Assembly (NCBI GenBank): GCA_904830895.1
Contig: LR882958.1
Span: 800,001-864,000 of the forward strand
Length of the DNA: 64,000 nucleotides
From: Planktothrix rubescens CCAP 1459/22
GTDB taxonomy: Bacteria; Cyanobacteriota; Cyanobacteriia; Cyanobacteriales; Microcoleaceae
Direction: 5' to 3'
Shown here: piece after piece, positions 34,392-43,762 of the stretch
Layout of the letters: the number at the start of each line of letters is the position of its first letter
How positions within the stretch are numbered: the stretch's first letter is position 1
Program-made: the position numbers and the translations under genes
The notes under the pieces: model-generated
Told to the model about the DNA's origin: nothing
Seen by the model: the letters and a program-made list of their open reading frames with translations, nothing else
Database searches by the model: none

Positions 34392-37300
34392 ATGAATCGG
34401 AAACAAACGCGTCTCCTCAAATTGCAACCTTTTGCACAAATTCCGGTTCTATTCACTCCCCGGGTAGTCCTTCCATCGGTACTGTTAGTTTGCCTATTTC
34501 CCACTTCAATTGTGGCACAAACGATTATTCCGGCACAGGATGGAACCGGAACCCAAGTCATTCATCAGGGAAATCAGTTTAATATTAATGGCGGCAGTTT
34601 ATCGGGAAATGGAGCAAATTTATTCCATAGTTTTGAAAAGTTAGGACTATCTCAGGGTCAAATTATTAACTTTATTTCTAATCCTAAAATTCAGAATATA
34701 TTAGGACGAGTTACCGGGGGAGAAGCCTCTTTTGTTAATGGATTAATTCAAGTTACGGGCGGAAATTCTAACCTATTTTTAATCAACCCGGCGGGAATTG
34801 TTTTTGGAGAAAATGCCAGTTTAAATATTCCTGCCTCTTTTACCGCTACGACAGCAAGTTCGATTGGATTTGGGAATCAAAATTGGTTACAAGCTATCGG
34901 GGAAAATCAATGGCAAACCTTAGTCGGAACTCCTAGGGATTTTGTGTTTAATTCCGAAAATCCTGGGAGTTTAGTTAATTTCGGAAATCTCACGGTTTCC
35001 CCTGGAGAGAATATAACATTATTAGCAGGAACGGTTTTAAATACCGGAACAATATCCGCACCCGCCGGAAATATTACTATTGCGTCGGTGACTGGGGAAA
35101 ATTTAGTTCGACTTTCCCAGGACGGACATTTATTAAATTTAGAATTAACTTCAGATATTCCTCAAAATAATTCTACCTTTACCGCCTTATCTTTACCGGA
35201 ATTACTCACTGGAGGAAATTCAGTTAGTGCGAGTCAAGTTAAGGTTAATGAACAGGGTCAGGTTATTTTAACTGCTTCGGGAATTACAGTTCCCACCACA
35301 CCTGGAACTACGATTTTATCAGGAACTATTGATGTCAGTTCACCCAATCAAAGCGGGGGAAATCTTCAGTTAACAGGGGATAGGATTGGCTTAATTAATA
35401 GTACCTTAAACGCATCGGGATTAACCGGAGGAGGAACAATTTTAATCGGGGGAGACTATAAAGGATTAGGGGATTTTCCCCATGCCCAAAAAACCTTTAT
35501 TAGTCCAGATTCTTTTATTAATGCTAATGCTTTAGACACGGGAAATGGCGGTCGAGTTATTATTTGGTCTGAAGATTTAACTCAAGTTTATGGTAATATT
35601 CAGGTGCGGGGAGGAATCCAAAATGGCAATGGCGGATTTGTTGAAACCAGTAGTCGCGGTATTTTAGATATTAACACCGCCCCCGATATTTCAGCCCCTG
35701 TCGGGTTAGGAGGAACCTGGTTACTTGACCCAAATAATATTGATATTGTTGATGATACGAGGGGAAATACAAACCTGAATCAAAATCCTTTACCCACGGG
35801 TGAATTACTATTTAATACCAGCGATGATAATGGAAGATTAAGTGTTTTTGTATTGAAGTCGGCGCTAAGTGAAGGTAATGTTGTTGTAGAAACCGGGGAT
35901 GTGGGAACCAATTCCCAAGATGGGAATATTACCTTTCAAACTTCCTTTGATTTTGATGGAATTGGGGGGGAAAGAAGTTTAACCTTAAATGCGGCGGGGA
36001 ATATTATTCTGAATGGACAAACTATTAGGGATAGTATCCCGAATGATAGTGATAAATTAAACCTGAATTTTAATGCAGATTTTGAGAATAATAATAATGG
36101 TGCTATTTATATTAAAAACGCTACCCTCGATACAAAGGGAGGAGATTTTACCGCAACGGGTCGAGGAAATGTCCTATTCCATTCTGGAGTTTGGATTGAT
36201 AATAGTCAAATTAATACCTTGGGGGGAAACATCACCCTAGATGGCATTGCGGTTAATAACCAACCCTTTAATCATGGGATTCTATTAACGAATAGTAGCT
36301 TAAATTCTGGCAATGGAAATGTTAATTTAACTGGAACCAGTGGTCTACAAACCGAGACTAATATAGGAGTTTGGTTAGAACAATCTACTATTAATTCAGA
36401 GGCAGGAAATATTAGTATTATTGGCAATAGTCAAGGTAGTCAAAGCAGTAATATCGGGATTTTACTCAATAATAATTCTAGCGTGCAAACCCAAACAGGG
36501 AATATTACCTTAACAGGAAGTAGTGAGAATGGATTAAATGGTTTTGGTGTGAATTTGAACCAAAGTAATATTTCAACCGTTGATGGTACAATTAAAATCA
36601 CAGGAACTCCCGCCGGAATCAATAATAGCGTGGCAGTTTATATTAGTGATAGTAATATTGCTTCAACCGGAACTGGAAATATTGATTTAAACGGAAATAA
36701 TAACGCCACAGGAAATAATAATGACGGAATTTCTATATTAAATAACTCCCTAATTTCTTCCACAGGAACCGGAAATATTACCTTATCGGGGGTTAGTGGT
36801 CAGGGTAATATTAGCGAGGGAATTTTTATCGCGAATGGAAAAATACAAACCCTAAATAGTGATATTAAAATTAACGGTTTGGGACAGGGTTTAACCTCAA
36901 GTATAGGAATTTTTATTGGGGATGGAGGTGAAATTGTTTCTACTGGAATTGGGAATATTAATTTAGATGGACTTAGTAGTGCTACGGGGAATAGTAGTCA
37001 TGGAATTGCCCTATTTGGAGGTGCAAATATTACCGCGACAGCAACGGGAAATATTAATTTAGTGGGAAGTAGTAGTCAAACTCCCGATAGTCATGGGATT
37101 TTGATTTTAGATAACCCTATTATTGGGGTTATTAATGGAAATCTGAATTTAACTGGAGTGAGTTCATCTTCTTTAGGTGGACAGGGTATTTTATTGGGAA
37201 ATAGTCTAATTCAATCGTCAGGAACAGGGAGCATTAATTTAACTGGAACTGGCAATAGTACGGGGAGTGAGAGTAATGGGATTATTTTAATTAATACCGC

Positions 37301-40300
37301 AGAAATTAATAGTTTAGCGAGTGGGAATATTAATATTCAAGGTCGTAGTGCGGCAGTTGCTAATAGTCAGGCGGTGGGAATATTTGGAGAGAGTAAAATT
37401 CAAAGTAATACGGGGTCAATTTTAATCGATGGCGTGAATAATGGCGAGAATGGCGAGAATACAAATAGTGTAATTATTGGAGAAAATACCCCCATTACTA
37501 CCACAGGTTCAGGAAGTATCACCATATCAGGAAATCGAGATTTATTAATTAATTCCGTGACTAATACCGGGGGTGAAATTAATCTCCAAAGTAGTGAAGG
37601 AAATATCAATAGTAGTTTTGGAATTATTGATAGTAGTTCTATTCAGGGAAGTGGGGGAAATATTGCGATTAATGCGGCGGGTAATATTAGGGTTGCCGGA
37701 ATTAATGCCCGTGGAAACACCCAAGGAGGAAGTGTTAGTTTAACTTCTGCTAATAATATTATTACGGTAACTGATAATATTAATACTTCCGCCACCACAG
37801 GTCAGGGTAATACAATTACGGTTTCTGCTACCAATGGGGAAATTAATACCCAAGCTGGCATTTTAGATAGTAGTTCTTCTGATAATGATGGCGGCAACCA
37901 AACCCTCAACGCTTCGGGAACGATTACTTTAGGAGGAATTAATACCAGTACCGCCTCTAATTCTAGCAATAGTCAAGCAGGAACCCTGAATATTTCATCG
38001 GGAAATAATACTATTAATTTAACCGGAGATATTAATACATCTGCTACCCAAGGTCAGGGAAGTAATGTTAATTTTAATGCTAATGTTATTCTACCTAAAC
38101 CCAATATTACTATCAATACAACGGGAAATAATAGCGGGGGGAATGTTACCTTTAATGGAACAATTAACGGGGGTATTGACCCCACCCCTACCCTCCCCTT
38201 GCTAATGGGAGGACGTAATAGTTTAACCCTAGAAACTGGAACGGGAGATGCAACTTTTAGTCAAGCAATAGGGGATAGTCTGCCGCTACAAAACTTAATC
38301 ATTAATAGCGGAAATGTGGTTACTCAGTCTGCGGTAACGGTAGAGAATGGGGGAATTAATGTTAATGCAACTCAAAATATTAATTTAGGTGATACCATAA
38401 CAGCTAATAATAGTCCTATTGATGTTAGTGCTACTGGAGATATTACAACGGCGGATATTATTAGTAATGGGTCAAGAATTTCTCTCACCAGTAATACCGG
38501 AAATATTAATACCGCATCGGGTATTCTTAATAGTAGTTCAACCACCGAAAACGGAGGAGAAATCAACCTAAATGCGGCTGAAAATTTAACTATAGGCGCA
38601 GTAATTACCCGCACAGAATCTAATTTAGGAACCAGTCAAGCCGGAACCCTAACTCTCTCTGGAAATACAATTAATTTAACTAATAATATTGATACTTCTG
38701 CTACTATTGGTTCAGGGAATAATATTATCTTTAATTCTCCGGTGATTTTAGATGCAGATATCGTTACTTTAAACACATCGGGAACCGCCAGAAGTGGAAA
38801 TGTTACCTTTAATAATACCGTTGATAGTAATACTCCAGGGACTGCTAATTTAACCCTGGAAGCGGGGACGGGAACGGTTAATATTAATCAAGCAATAGGA
38901 GCAACAAATCCCTTAAATACTTTAAATCTAACCAGTGGAGATGTCAATAGTAATGGGGGAATTAATCTTGAGGGAGAAGGAATTAATATCAATAGCAGTG
39001 GTACGGTTAATTTAACCCAACCCATCACCGCCACGAATACCGCCACTATTAATATTAATGCCGAAAATAATATCACTACCGCCAACCTAACTACCCAAGG
39101 TCAAGCTATTATATTAAATAGCAATACGGGAAATATTGATAGTAGTGGCGGAATTATTAATAGCAGTTCCACTAATAGCAATGGTGGTGATATTACTATT
39201 ACAACCCCCGCTAATATTACCCTAGGGGAAATTAATACCAGTACCCAAACTAACCAAGCGGGAACTCTAACGGTTACAGGAGAAAAGATTGCGTTAACTG
39301 GAAATATTAATACCTCTGGAAATAGCGGGACAGGTAGCAATTCAACCTTTAATAACCCCGTTGAATTAAATCAACCTATTACCGTTAATACCTCTGGAAC
39401 ATCGGGAAGCGGAAATATAATTTTTAATAATACTATTAATAGTATTCCCGCCAATAATAACGGTTTAACTATACAAGCGGGAAATGGCAATATTCAATTT
39501 AATAATACGGTCAACCTGGGAGGGTTAGAAATTAATGCCCAAACCGTTAATAGTAATTCTCCTATTAACCTTGATACCGGAAATTTAAAGATTAATTCTA
39601 GTGATACTGTCACCCTTCCCCAAGATATTAATACAACCAATGGTAGTAACGTTGAAATCACCGCAACCAATAATATTATTACCGGAAATATTACTACCAA
39701 CGGTCAACCCATCACCCTGAATAGTTCCAATGGAAATATTACGACAAACCCCGGTATTCTGAATACCAGTTCCCCGAATAATGGGGGAAATATTACTATT
39801 ATTACCCCCCAAACCCTGAATTTAGGTGGGGTTAATACCAGTACCTCCAACGGTCAAGCGGGAAATGTTACTTTAAACACTGGAAATAATCCAATTATTT
39901 TAAATGGTGATATTAATACCTCTAGCAATAATGGGGTCGGAAGTCAACAACAATATAATAGTCCCCTACAACTCGCATCCCCTAATATTACCCTAACTTC
40001 ATCGGGAACTAATAATAGTGGTGATATTATTTTCAATAATTCTATCAATGGAAATAGTAACTTAACCCTGAATGCGGGTAGCGGTAATATTACTTTTTCT
40101 ACTGTGGGTGATAGTAACCCCCTGTCTAGTTTGCAAGTTAATACCACCGGACTCACGACCCTAAAAGGCAATTTAACTACAAATAATAATATTGATTTTA
40201 GTAATGCTTCTGGGGGAACTCAACTCGAAAATCCTATTATTATTAATACCACCGGAAATAATGGTAATATTCTATTTAATAATAGTCCGATAACAGGTTC

Positions 40301-43300
40301 CCAAACCCTAACACTCAACGCCGGAAATGGAACAATTTCCCTGAATACCGTTGGTAATAATAATAACCCCATAAACGGATTAATTTTTCAACAAGCGAGC
40401 GCCCTTAACCTGTTTGGAGATATCTACACCAGCGCCGGACTTAACTTTTCCTCCGTAAATACCGTTAATGTTTCTGGAAATTCAGTTACATTAGACACCA
40501 GTATTGGAAATGGAGCAATTGACTTTATTGGTTCAACCCTTGCTGGACAAGGAAATAGTAACTTAACCCTGAATGCGGGTAGCGGTAATATTACTTTTTC
40601 TACTGTGGGTGATAGTAACCCCCTGTCTAGTTTGCAAGTTAATACCACCGGACTCACGACCCTAAAAGGCAATTTAACTACAAATAATAATATTGATTTT
40701 AGTAATGCTTCTGGGGGAACTCAACTCGAAAATCCTATTATTATTAATACCACCGGAAATAATGGTAATATCCTATTTAATAATAGTCCGATAACAGGTT
40801 CCCAAACCCTAACACTCAACGCCGGAAATGGAACAATTTCCCTGAATACCGTTGGTAATAATAATAACCCCATAAACGGATTAATTTTCCAACAAGCGAG
40901 CGCCCTTAACCTGTTTGGAGATATCTACACCAGCGCCGGACTTAACTTTTCCTCCGTAAATACCGTTAATGTTTCTGGAAATTCAGTTACATTAGACACC
41001 AGTATTGGAAACGGAGTAATTGACTTTATTGGTTCAACCCTTGCCGGACAAGGAAAGTTAACCCTTAATGCGGGGAATAATGATGTAAATTTAGATACCT
41101 TTACCACCGAATCTTCCCTGAACGGTTTAGGGATTACCGCCGGAACCGTCCAAGCTAACGCCCCCATCACCCTAGGGTCAGGGGGACTGAATATTAATGC
41201 CAGTAATATTGTTAACCTTAATGCTAATATTGTCAGTAATGGTACGGTTGCAGTCACCGCCAATAATGATATTACCACCCGTGATATTACCGCATCCCCT
41301 GGTATTACCCTCAATAGCCGTAACGGGAATATTACGGTTAACTCCCTGAATAGTTCATCCCCTAATGCTAACGGTGGGGGTATTTCCCTAAGTACCCCCC
41401 AGGGAAATATTACTACTAACACCCTGAATAGCTCATCCCCAGGTAATGCGGGCGGAAATATCTCCCTAGAAGCGAATACCGGAAATGTTACAACCGGAAA
41501 TATACTGACATCCGGTTCGACAGGCGGTAATGTTACGGTTAAAGCCCAAACCAGCATTACCACCGGACAAATTGATACCCAAGGTCAAACCCAGGGCGGT
41601 AACGTCTTCCTCGACCCGATTAATGATGTTCAGGTCGAATTTATTAACGCTGAATCCCCCAATGGTCTCGGGGGTAACGTTTTTGCCGAATCAACTCAAG
41701 GCTACTTCCGTGCTACCAACTCCTTCCCCACCCAATTTTCCCCCACGGGAACCGCCAGTATCTCCACCGCAGGACGTCTGGGCGGGGGTTCGATTACGAT
41801 TCGTCAGGCTGGAGGGCCACTGAATCCCCCTGTTGCTCCCTTTGAAATCGGAGGTAACTTAGCAATGAATGGAACAGCCTCCGTCATTACTACAGGAGAC
41901 TTTAATATTCTGCCACTCCAAAGTTTTGAAGGTTCATTCACATCAGGAAATATTGTTATTTCCACCGATGACGCGCCTAATATTCCCCCCAATGTAAATC
42001 AACCCTTAATTGATACCGAAGTTATCCTACAAGAAGATGTATTAATTCGTCCTGACCAAGAACAAAAAATAGAAGAAACTTCTCCTGAAATTATTATTAA
42101 TGATAACAATACTACAGGAGACTTTAATATTCTGCCACCCCAAAGTCCTGAAGGTTCATTCACATCAGGAAATATTGTTATTTCCACCGATGACGCGCCT
42201 AATATTCCCCCCAAGAAAATTTTATCAACGGTAGATATTGCTTTTGGTTTTGATAACTTAGATTCGACATTTTTAGCATTAGAACAGTCAAGAAATCAAG
42301 AATTTAAACAACATTTAGGAGTCCAAGGAACCCAATTAAATCGTTCAGAAGTTCAACAATTGTTAAAAGAATTAGAGATAAAAACTAAACAGGCTTATGC
42401 GATTGTTTATATTGTTTCCAGGGAAGAGCAACTAGAAATCATTGTGGTTCCTTCCTTCGGTGAACCCATAAGACATAGCGTTCCTGAAGCCACTAAAGAA
42501 AAATTATTCCCCGTTGTTCGACAATTACAAAGTGAAATTACCAACCCCCGAAAACGGGATACAGTCAGTTATCAAGCTCCGGCGGAACAACTTTATCAAT
42601 GGATGATTCAACCGATAGAAGATGATTTGAAAAGATTAGGAATTTCGACAATTCTATTCTCCCTGGATGCAGGTTTACGGAGTTTACCGATGGCAGTTTT
42701 ATGGGATGGTCAACAATTCTTAACCGAAAAATATGGGATTAGTTTAATTCCGAGTACCAGCTTAATTGACTTTCGATATCAACCCATTGGTCAAGCGCAA
42801 GTCCTAGCCATGGGAGCCAGTCAATTTCAACAACAAAATCCACTTCCGGCGGTTCCAATTGAACTCCAAAATATTACTGAAATTTGGCCTGGGGAAAAAT
42901 TCTTAAACGAACGATTTACCCTGGAAAATCTGAAATCCCAACGGCGTATATCTGATTTTCAAGTGATTCATTTAGCCACCCACGCTGATTTTAAAACCGG
43001 ATCTCCGAGTAATTCTTTTATTCAATTATGGAATGAAAAATTACCCTTAACAGAACTTCCTAATTTGGGTTGGGATAATCCCATAGTGGAATTATTAACT
43101 TTAAGTGCTTGTCGAACAGCATTAGGAGATCGACGGTCAGAATTAGGATTTGCTGGGTTAGCGGTGCAGGCTGGAGTTAAATCAGCTTTAGCGAGTTTAT
43201 GGTATGTTAGTGATCAAGGAACCTTGGGATTAATGAGTGAATTTTATGAATCTTTAAAGCAAGATCCGATTAAAGCGATCGCTTTACAAGAGGCACAAAT

Positions 43301-43457
43301 TGACATGATTCAAGGAAAAACTCGGATCGAAAATGATCAATTGATAACCACCTTTGGCGCTATTCCTCTCCCTGAGAATCTGACAGAATCTAATATTACC
43401 AGCCTATCCCATCCCTATTACTGGTCAGGATTTACAATGATTGGAAGCCCTTGGTAA
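34392..43457 (+). CDS. Giant two-partner-secretion (FHA-type) protein with C-terminal CHAT protease domain
   Basis: 3021 residues. After a signal peptide (about 1-42, cleaved after SIVAQ), a TPS/haemagglutination domain covers about 43-420 (NLFHSFEKL, NLFLINPAGIVFGENA). A long Asn/Thr/Gly-rich parallel beta-helix of repeats follows (NITxNxxxGNI type) to about residue 2500, with a recent 501-bp tandem duplication (residues ~1887-2220) and a smaller repeat near 2505-2605. The last ~410 residues form a CHAT domain: IHLATHADF with His2864 and LLTLSACRTALGD with Cys2907, the caspase-like catalytic pair, then GFAGLAVQAGVKSALASLW. The substrate-recognition target is unknown. No TpsB transporter gene is adjacent. 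A secreted or surface-anchored protease is inferred. Confidence 0.93.
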   Translation: MNRKQTRLLKLQPFAQIPVLFTPRVVLPSVLLVCLFPTSIVAQTIIPAQDGTGTQVIHQGNQFNINGGSLSGNGANLFHSFEKLGLSQGQIINFISNPKIQNILGRVTGGEASFVNGLIQVTGGNSNLFLINPAGIVFGENASLNIPASFTATTASSIGFGNQNWLQAIGENQWQTLVGTPRDFVFNSENPGSLVNFGNLTVSPGENITLLAGTVLNTGTISAPAGNITIASVTGENLVRLSQDGHLLNLELTSDIPQNNSTFTALSLPELLTGGNSVSASQVKVNEQGQVILTASGITVPTTPGTTILSGTIDVSSPNQSGGNLQLTGDRIGLINSTLNASGLTGGGTILIGGDYKGLGDFPHAQKTFISPDSFINANALDTGNGGRVIIWSEDLTQVYGNIQVRGGIQNGNGGFVETSSRGILDINTAPDISAPVGLGGTWLLDPNNIDIVDDTRGNTNLNQNPLPTGELLFNTSDDNGRLSVFVLKSALSEGNVVVETGDVGTNSQDGNITFQTSFDFDGIGGERSLTLNAAGNIILNGQTIRDSIPNDSDKLNLNFNADFENNNNGAIYIKNATLDTKGGDFTATGRGNVLFHSGVWIDNSQINTLGGNITLDGIAVNNQPFNHGILLTNSSLNSGNGNVNLTGTSGLQTETNIGVWLEQSTINSEAGNISIIGNSQGSQSSNIGILLNNNSSVQTQTGNITLTGSSENGLNGFGVNLNQSNISTVDGTIKITGTPAGINNSVAVYISDSNIASTGTGNIDLNGNNNATGNNNDGISILNNSLISSTGTGNITLSGVSGQGNISEGIFIANGKIQTLNSDIKINGLGQGLTSSIGIFIGDGGEIVSTGIGNINLDGLSSATGNSSHGIALFGGANITATATGNINLVGSSSQTPDSHGILILDNPIIGVINGNLNLTGVSSSSLGGQGILLGNSLIQSSGTGSINLTGTGNSTGSESNGIILINTAEINSLASGNINIQGRSAAVANSQAVGIFGESKIQSNTGSILIDGVNNGENGENTNSVIIGENTPITTTGSGSITISGNRDLLINSVTNTGGEINLQSSEGNINSSFGIIDSSSIQGSGGNIAINAAGNIRVAGINARGNTQGGSVSLTSANNIITVTDNINTSATTGQGNTITVSATNGEINTQAGILDSSSSDNDGGNQTLNASGTITLGGINTSTASNSSNSQAGTLNISSGNNTINLTGDINTSATQGQGSNVNFNANVILPKPNITINTTGNNSGGNVTFNGTINGGIDPTPTLPLLMGGRNSLTLETGTGDATFSQAIGDSLPLQNLIINSGNVVTQSAVTVENGGINVNATQNINLGDTITANNSPIDVSATGDITTADIISNGSRISLTSNTGNINTASGILNSSSTTENGGEINLNAAENLTIGAVITRTESNLGTSQAGTLTLSGNTINLTNNIDTSATIGSGNNIIFNSPVILDADIVTLNTSGTARSGNVTFNNTVDSNTPGTANLTLEAGTGTVNINQAIGATNPLNTLNLTSGDVNSNGGINLEGEGININSSGTVNLTQPITATNTATININAENNITTANLTTQGQAIILNSNTGNIDSSGGIINSSSTNSNGGDITITTPANITLGEINTSTQTNQAGTLTVTGEKIALTGNINTSGNSGTGSNSTFNNPVELNQPITVNTSGTSGSGNIIFNNTINSIPANNNGLTIQAGNGNIQFNNTVNLGGLEINAQTVNSNSPINLDTGNLKINSSDTVTLPQDINTTNGSNVEITATNNIITGNITTNGQPITLNSSNGNITTNPGILNTSSPNNGGNITIITPQTLNLGGVNTSTSNGQAGNVTLNTGNNPIILNGDINTSSNNGVGSQQQYNSPLQLASPNITLTSSGTNNSGDIIFNNSINGNSNLTLNAGSGNITFSTVGDSNPLSSLQVNTTGLTTLKGNLTTNNNIDFSNASGGTQLENPIIINTTGNNGNILFNNSPITGSQTLTLNAGNGTISLNTVGNNNNPINGLIFQQASALNLFGDIYTSAGLNFSSVNTVNVSGNSVTLDTSIGNGAIDFIGSTLAGQGNSNLTLNAGSGNITFSTVGDSNPLSSLQVNTTGLTTLKGNLTTNNNIDFSNASGGTQLENPIIINTTGNNGNILFNNSPITGSQTLTLNAGNGTISLNTVGNNNNPINGLIFQQASALNLFGDIYTSAGLNFSSVNTVNVSGNSVTLDTSIGNGVIDFIGSTLAGQGKLTLNAGNNDVNLDTFTTESSLNGLGITAGTVQANAPITLGSGGLNINASNIVNLNANIVSNGTVAVTANNDITTRDITASPGITLNSRNGNITVNSLNSSSPNANGGGISLSTPQGNITTNTLNSSSPGNAGGNISLEANTGNVTTGNILTSGSTGGNVTVKAQTSITTGQIDTQGQTQGGNVFLDPINDVQVEFINAESPNGLGGNVFAESTQGYFRATNSFPTQFSPTGTASISTAGRLGGGSITIRQAGGPLNPPVAPFEIGGNLAMNGTASVITTGDFNILPLQSFEGSFTSGNIVISTDDAPNIPPNVNQPLIDTEVILQEDVLIRPDQEQKIEETSPEIIINDNNTTGDFNILPPQSPEGSFTSGNIVISTDDAPNIPPKKILSTVDIAFGFDNLDSTFLALEQSRNQEFKQHLGVQGTQLNRSEVQQLLKELEIKTKQAYAIVYIVSREEQLEIIVVPSFGEPIRHSVPEATKEKLFPVVRQLQSEITNPRKRDTVSYQAPAEQLYQWMIQPIEDDLKRLGISTILFSLDAGLRSLPMAVLWDGQQFLTEKYGISLIPSTSLIDFRYQPIGQAQVLAMGASQFQQQNPLPAVPIELQNITEIWPGEKFLNERFTLENLKSQRRISDFQVIHLATHADFKTGSPSNSFIQLWNEKLPLTELPNLGWDNPIVELLTLSACRTALGDRRSELGFAGLAVQAGVKSALASLWYVSDQGTLGLMSEFYESLKQDPIKAIALQEAQIDMIQGKTRIENDQLITTFGAIPLPENLTESNITSLSHPYYWSGFTMIGSPW
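40050..41051 (+). repeat. 501-bp tandem duplication inside the FHA-CHAT gene
   Basis: The block beginning GGAAATAGTAACTTAACCCT is repeated with a 501-bp period (40050-40550 and 40551-about 41051). The copies differ at only a few bases and keep the reading frame (167 codons). The near identity points to recent unequal exchange or slippage in the stalk, a way to vary its length. Confidence 0.93.
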
Positions 43458-43619
43458 ACTTAGGGAGCGGTTTTTTAAAAATAACCTTTAAGGTTGCAAT
43501 TGCTAAAATTTCTACCTTGTTGTATAGTCAATTTATTTTTTCAAAAGATGTTTTAAACTATGATCTAGTAGATTTTTTTCAACGAAATTCTTTGTTGATC
43601 CGAAAGGACAGTTATCTAT

Positions 43620-43686
43620 TATAGCAACCGCCAAGGCAGTTAGGATACCAGACGGTGAAGTATTTTCTCCCCTGTTCCCTGCTATA
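43620..43686 (+). repeat. Dispersed TATAGCA-ended element, copy D (short form)
   Basis: A 67-bp version from TATAGCAACCGCCAAGGCAG to CCCTGTTCCCTGCTATA. It keeps both termini and the CCAGACGGTGAAGTATTTTC core but lacks the central insert of copies C and E, so it is the minimal form of the family. Confidence 0.8.
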
Positions 43687-43693
43687 CCTAGCA

Positions 43694-43756
43694 ACCTAAA
43701 AAGCAAAGCCTCCATCACTTATTCCCCAAGTCAGGGAAATAGGGAAAGGAGGCTTT
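43694..43756 (-). terminator. Putative terminator of the STAND gene
   Basis: On the minus strand, just after the stop at 43763, the stem AAAGCCTCC (43748-43756) pairs with GGAGGCTTT (43705-43713), followed by GCTTTTTAGG. The 34-base loop is long for a classical intrinsic terminator, so this is moderate evidence. Confidence 0.5.
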
Positions 43757-43762
43757 AAGCGA

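Noticed and set aside
36440-42214. Many antisense frames across the FHA-CHAT gene
   Set aside because: Low-complexity Asn/Thr codons leave long open frames on the other strand; none has a domain or ribosome binding site.
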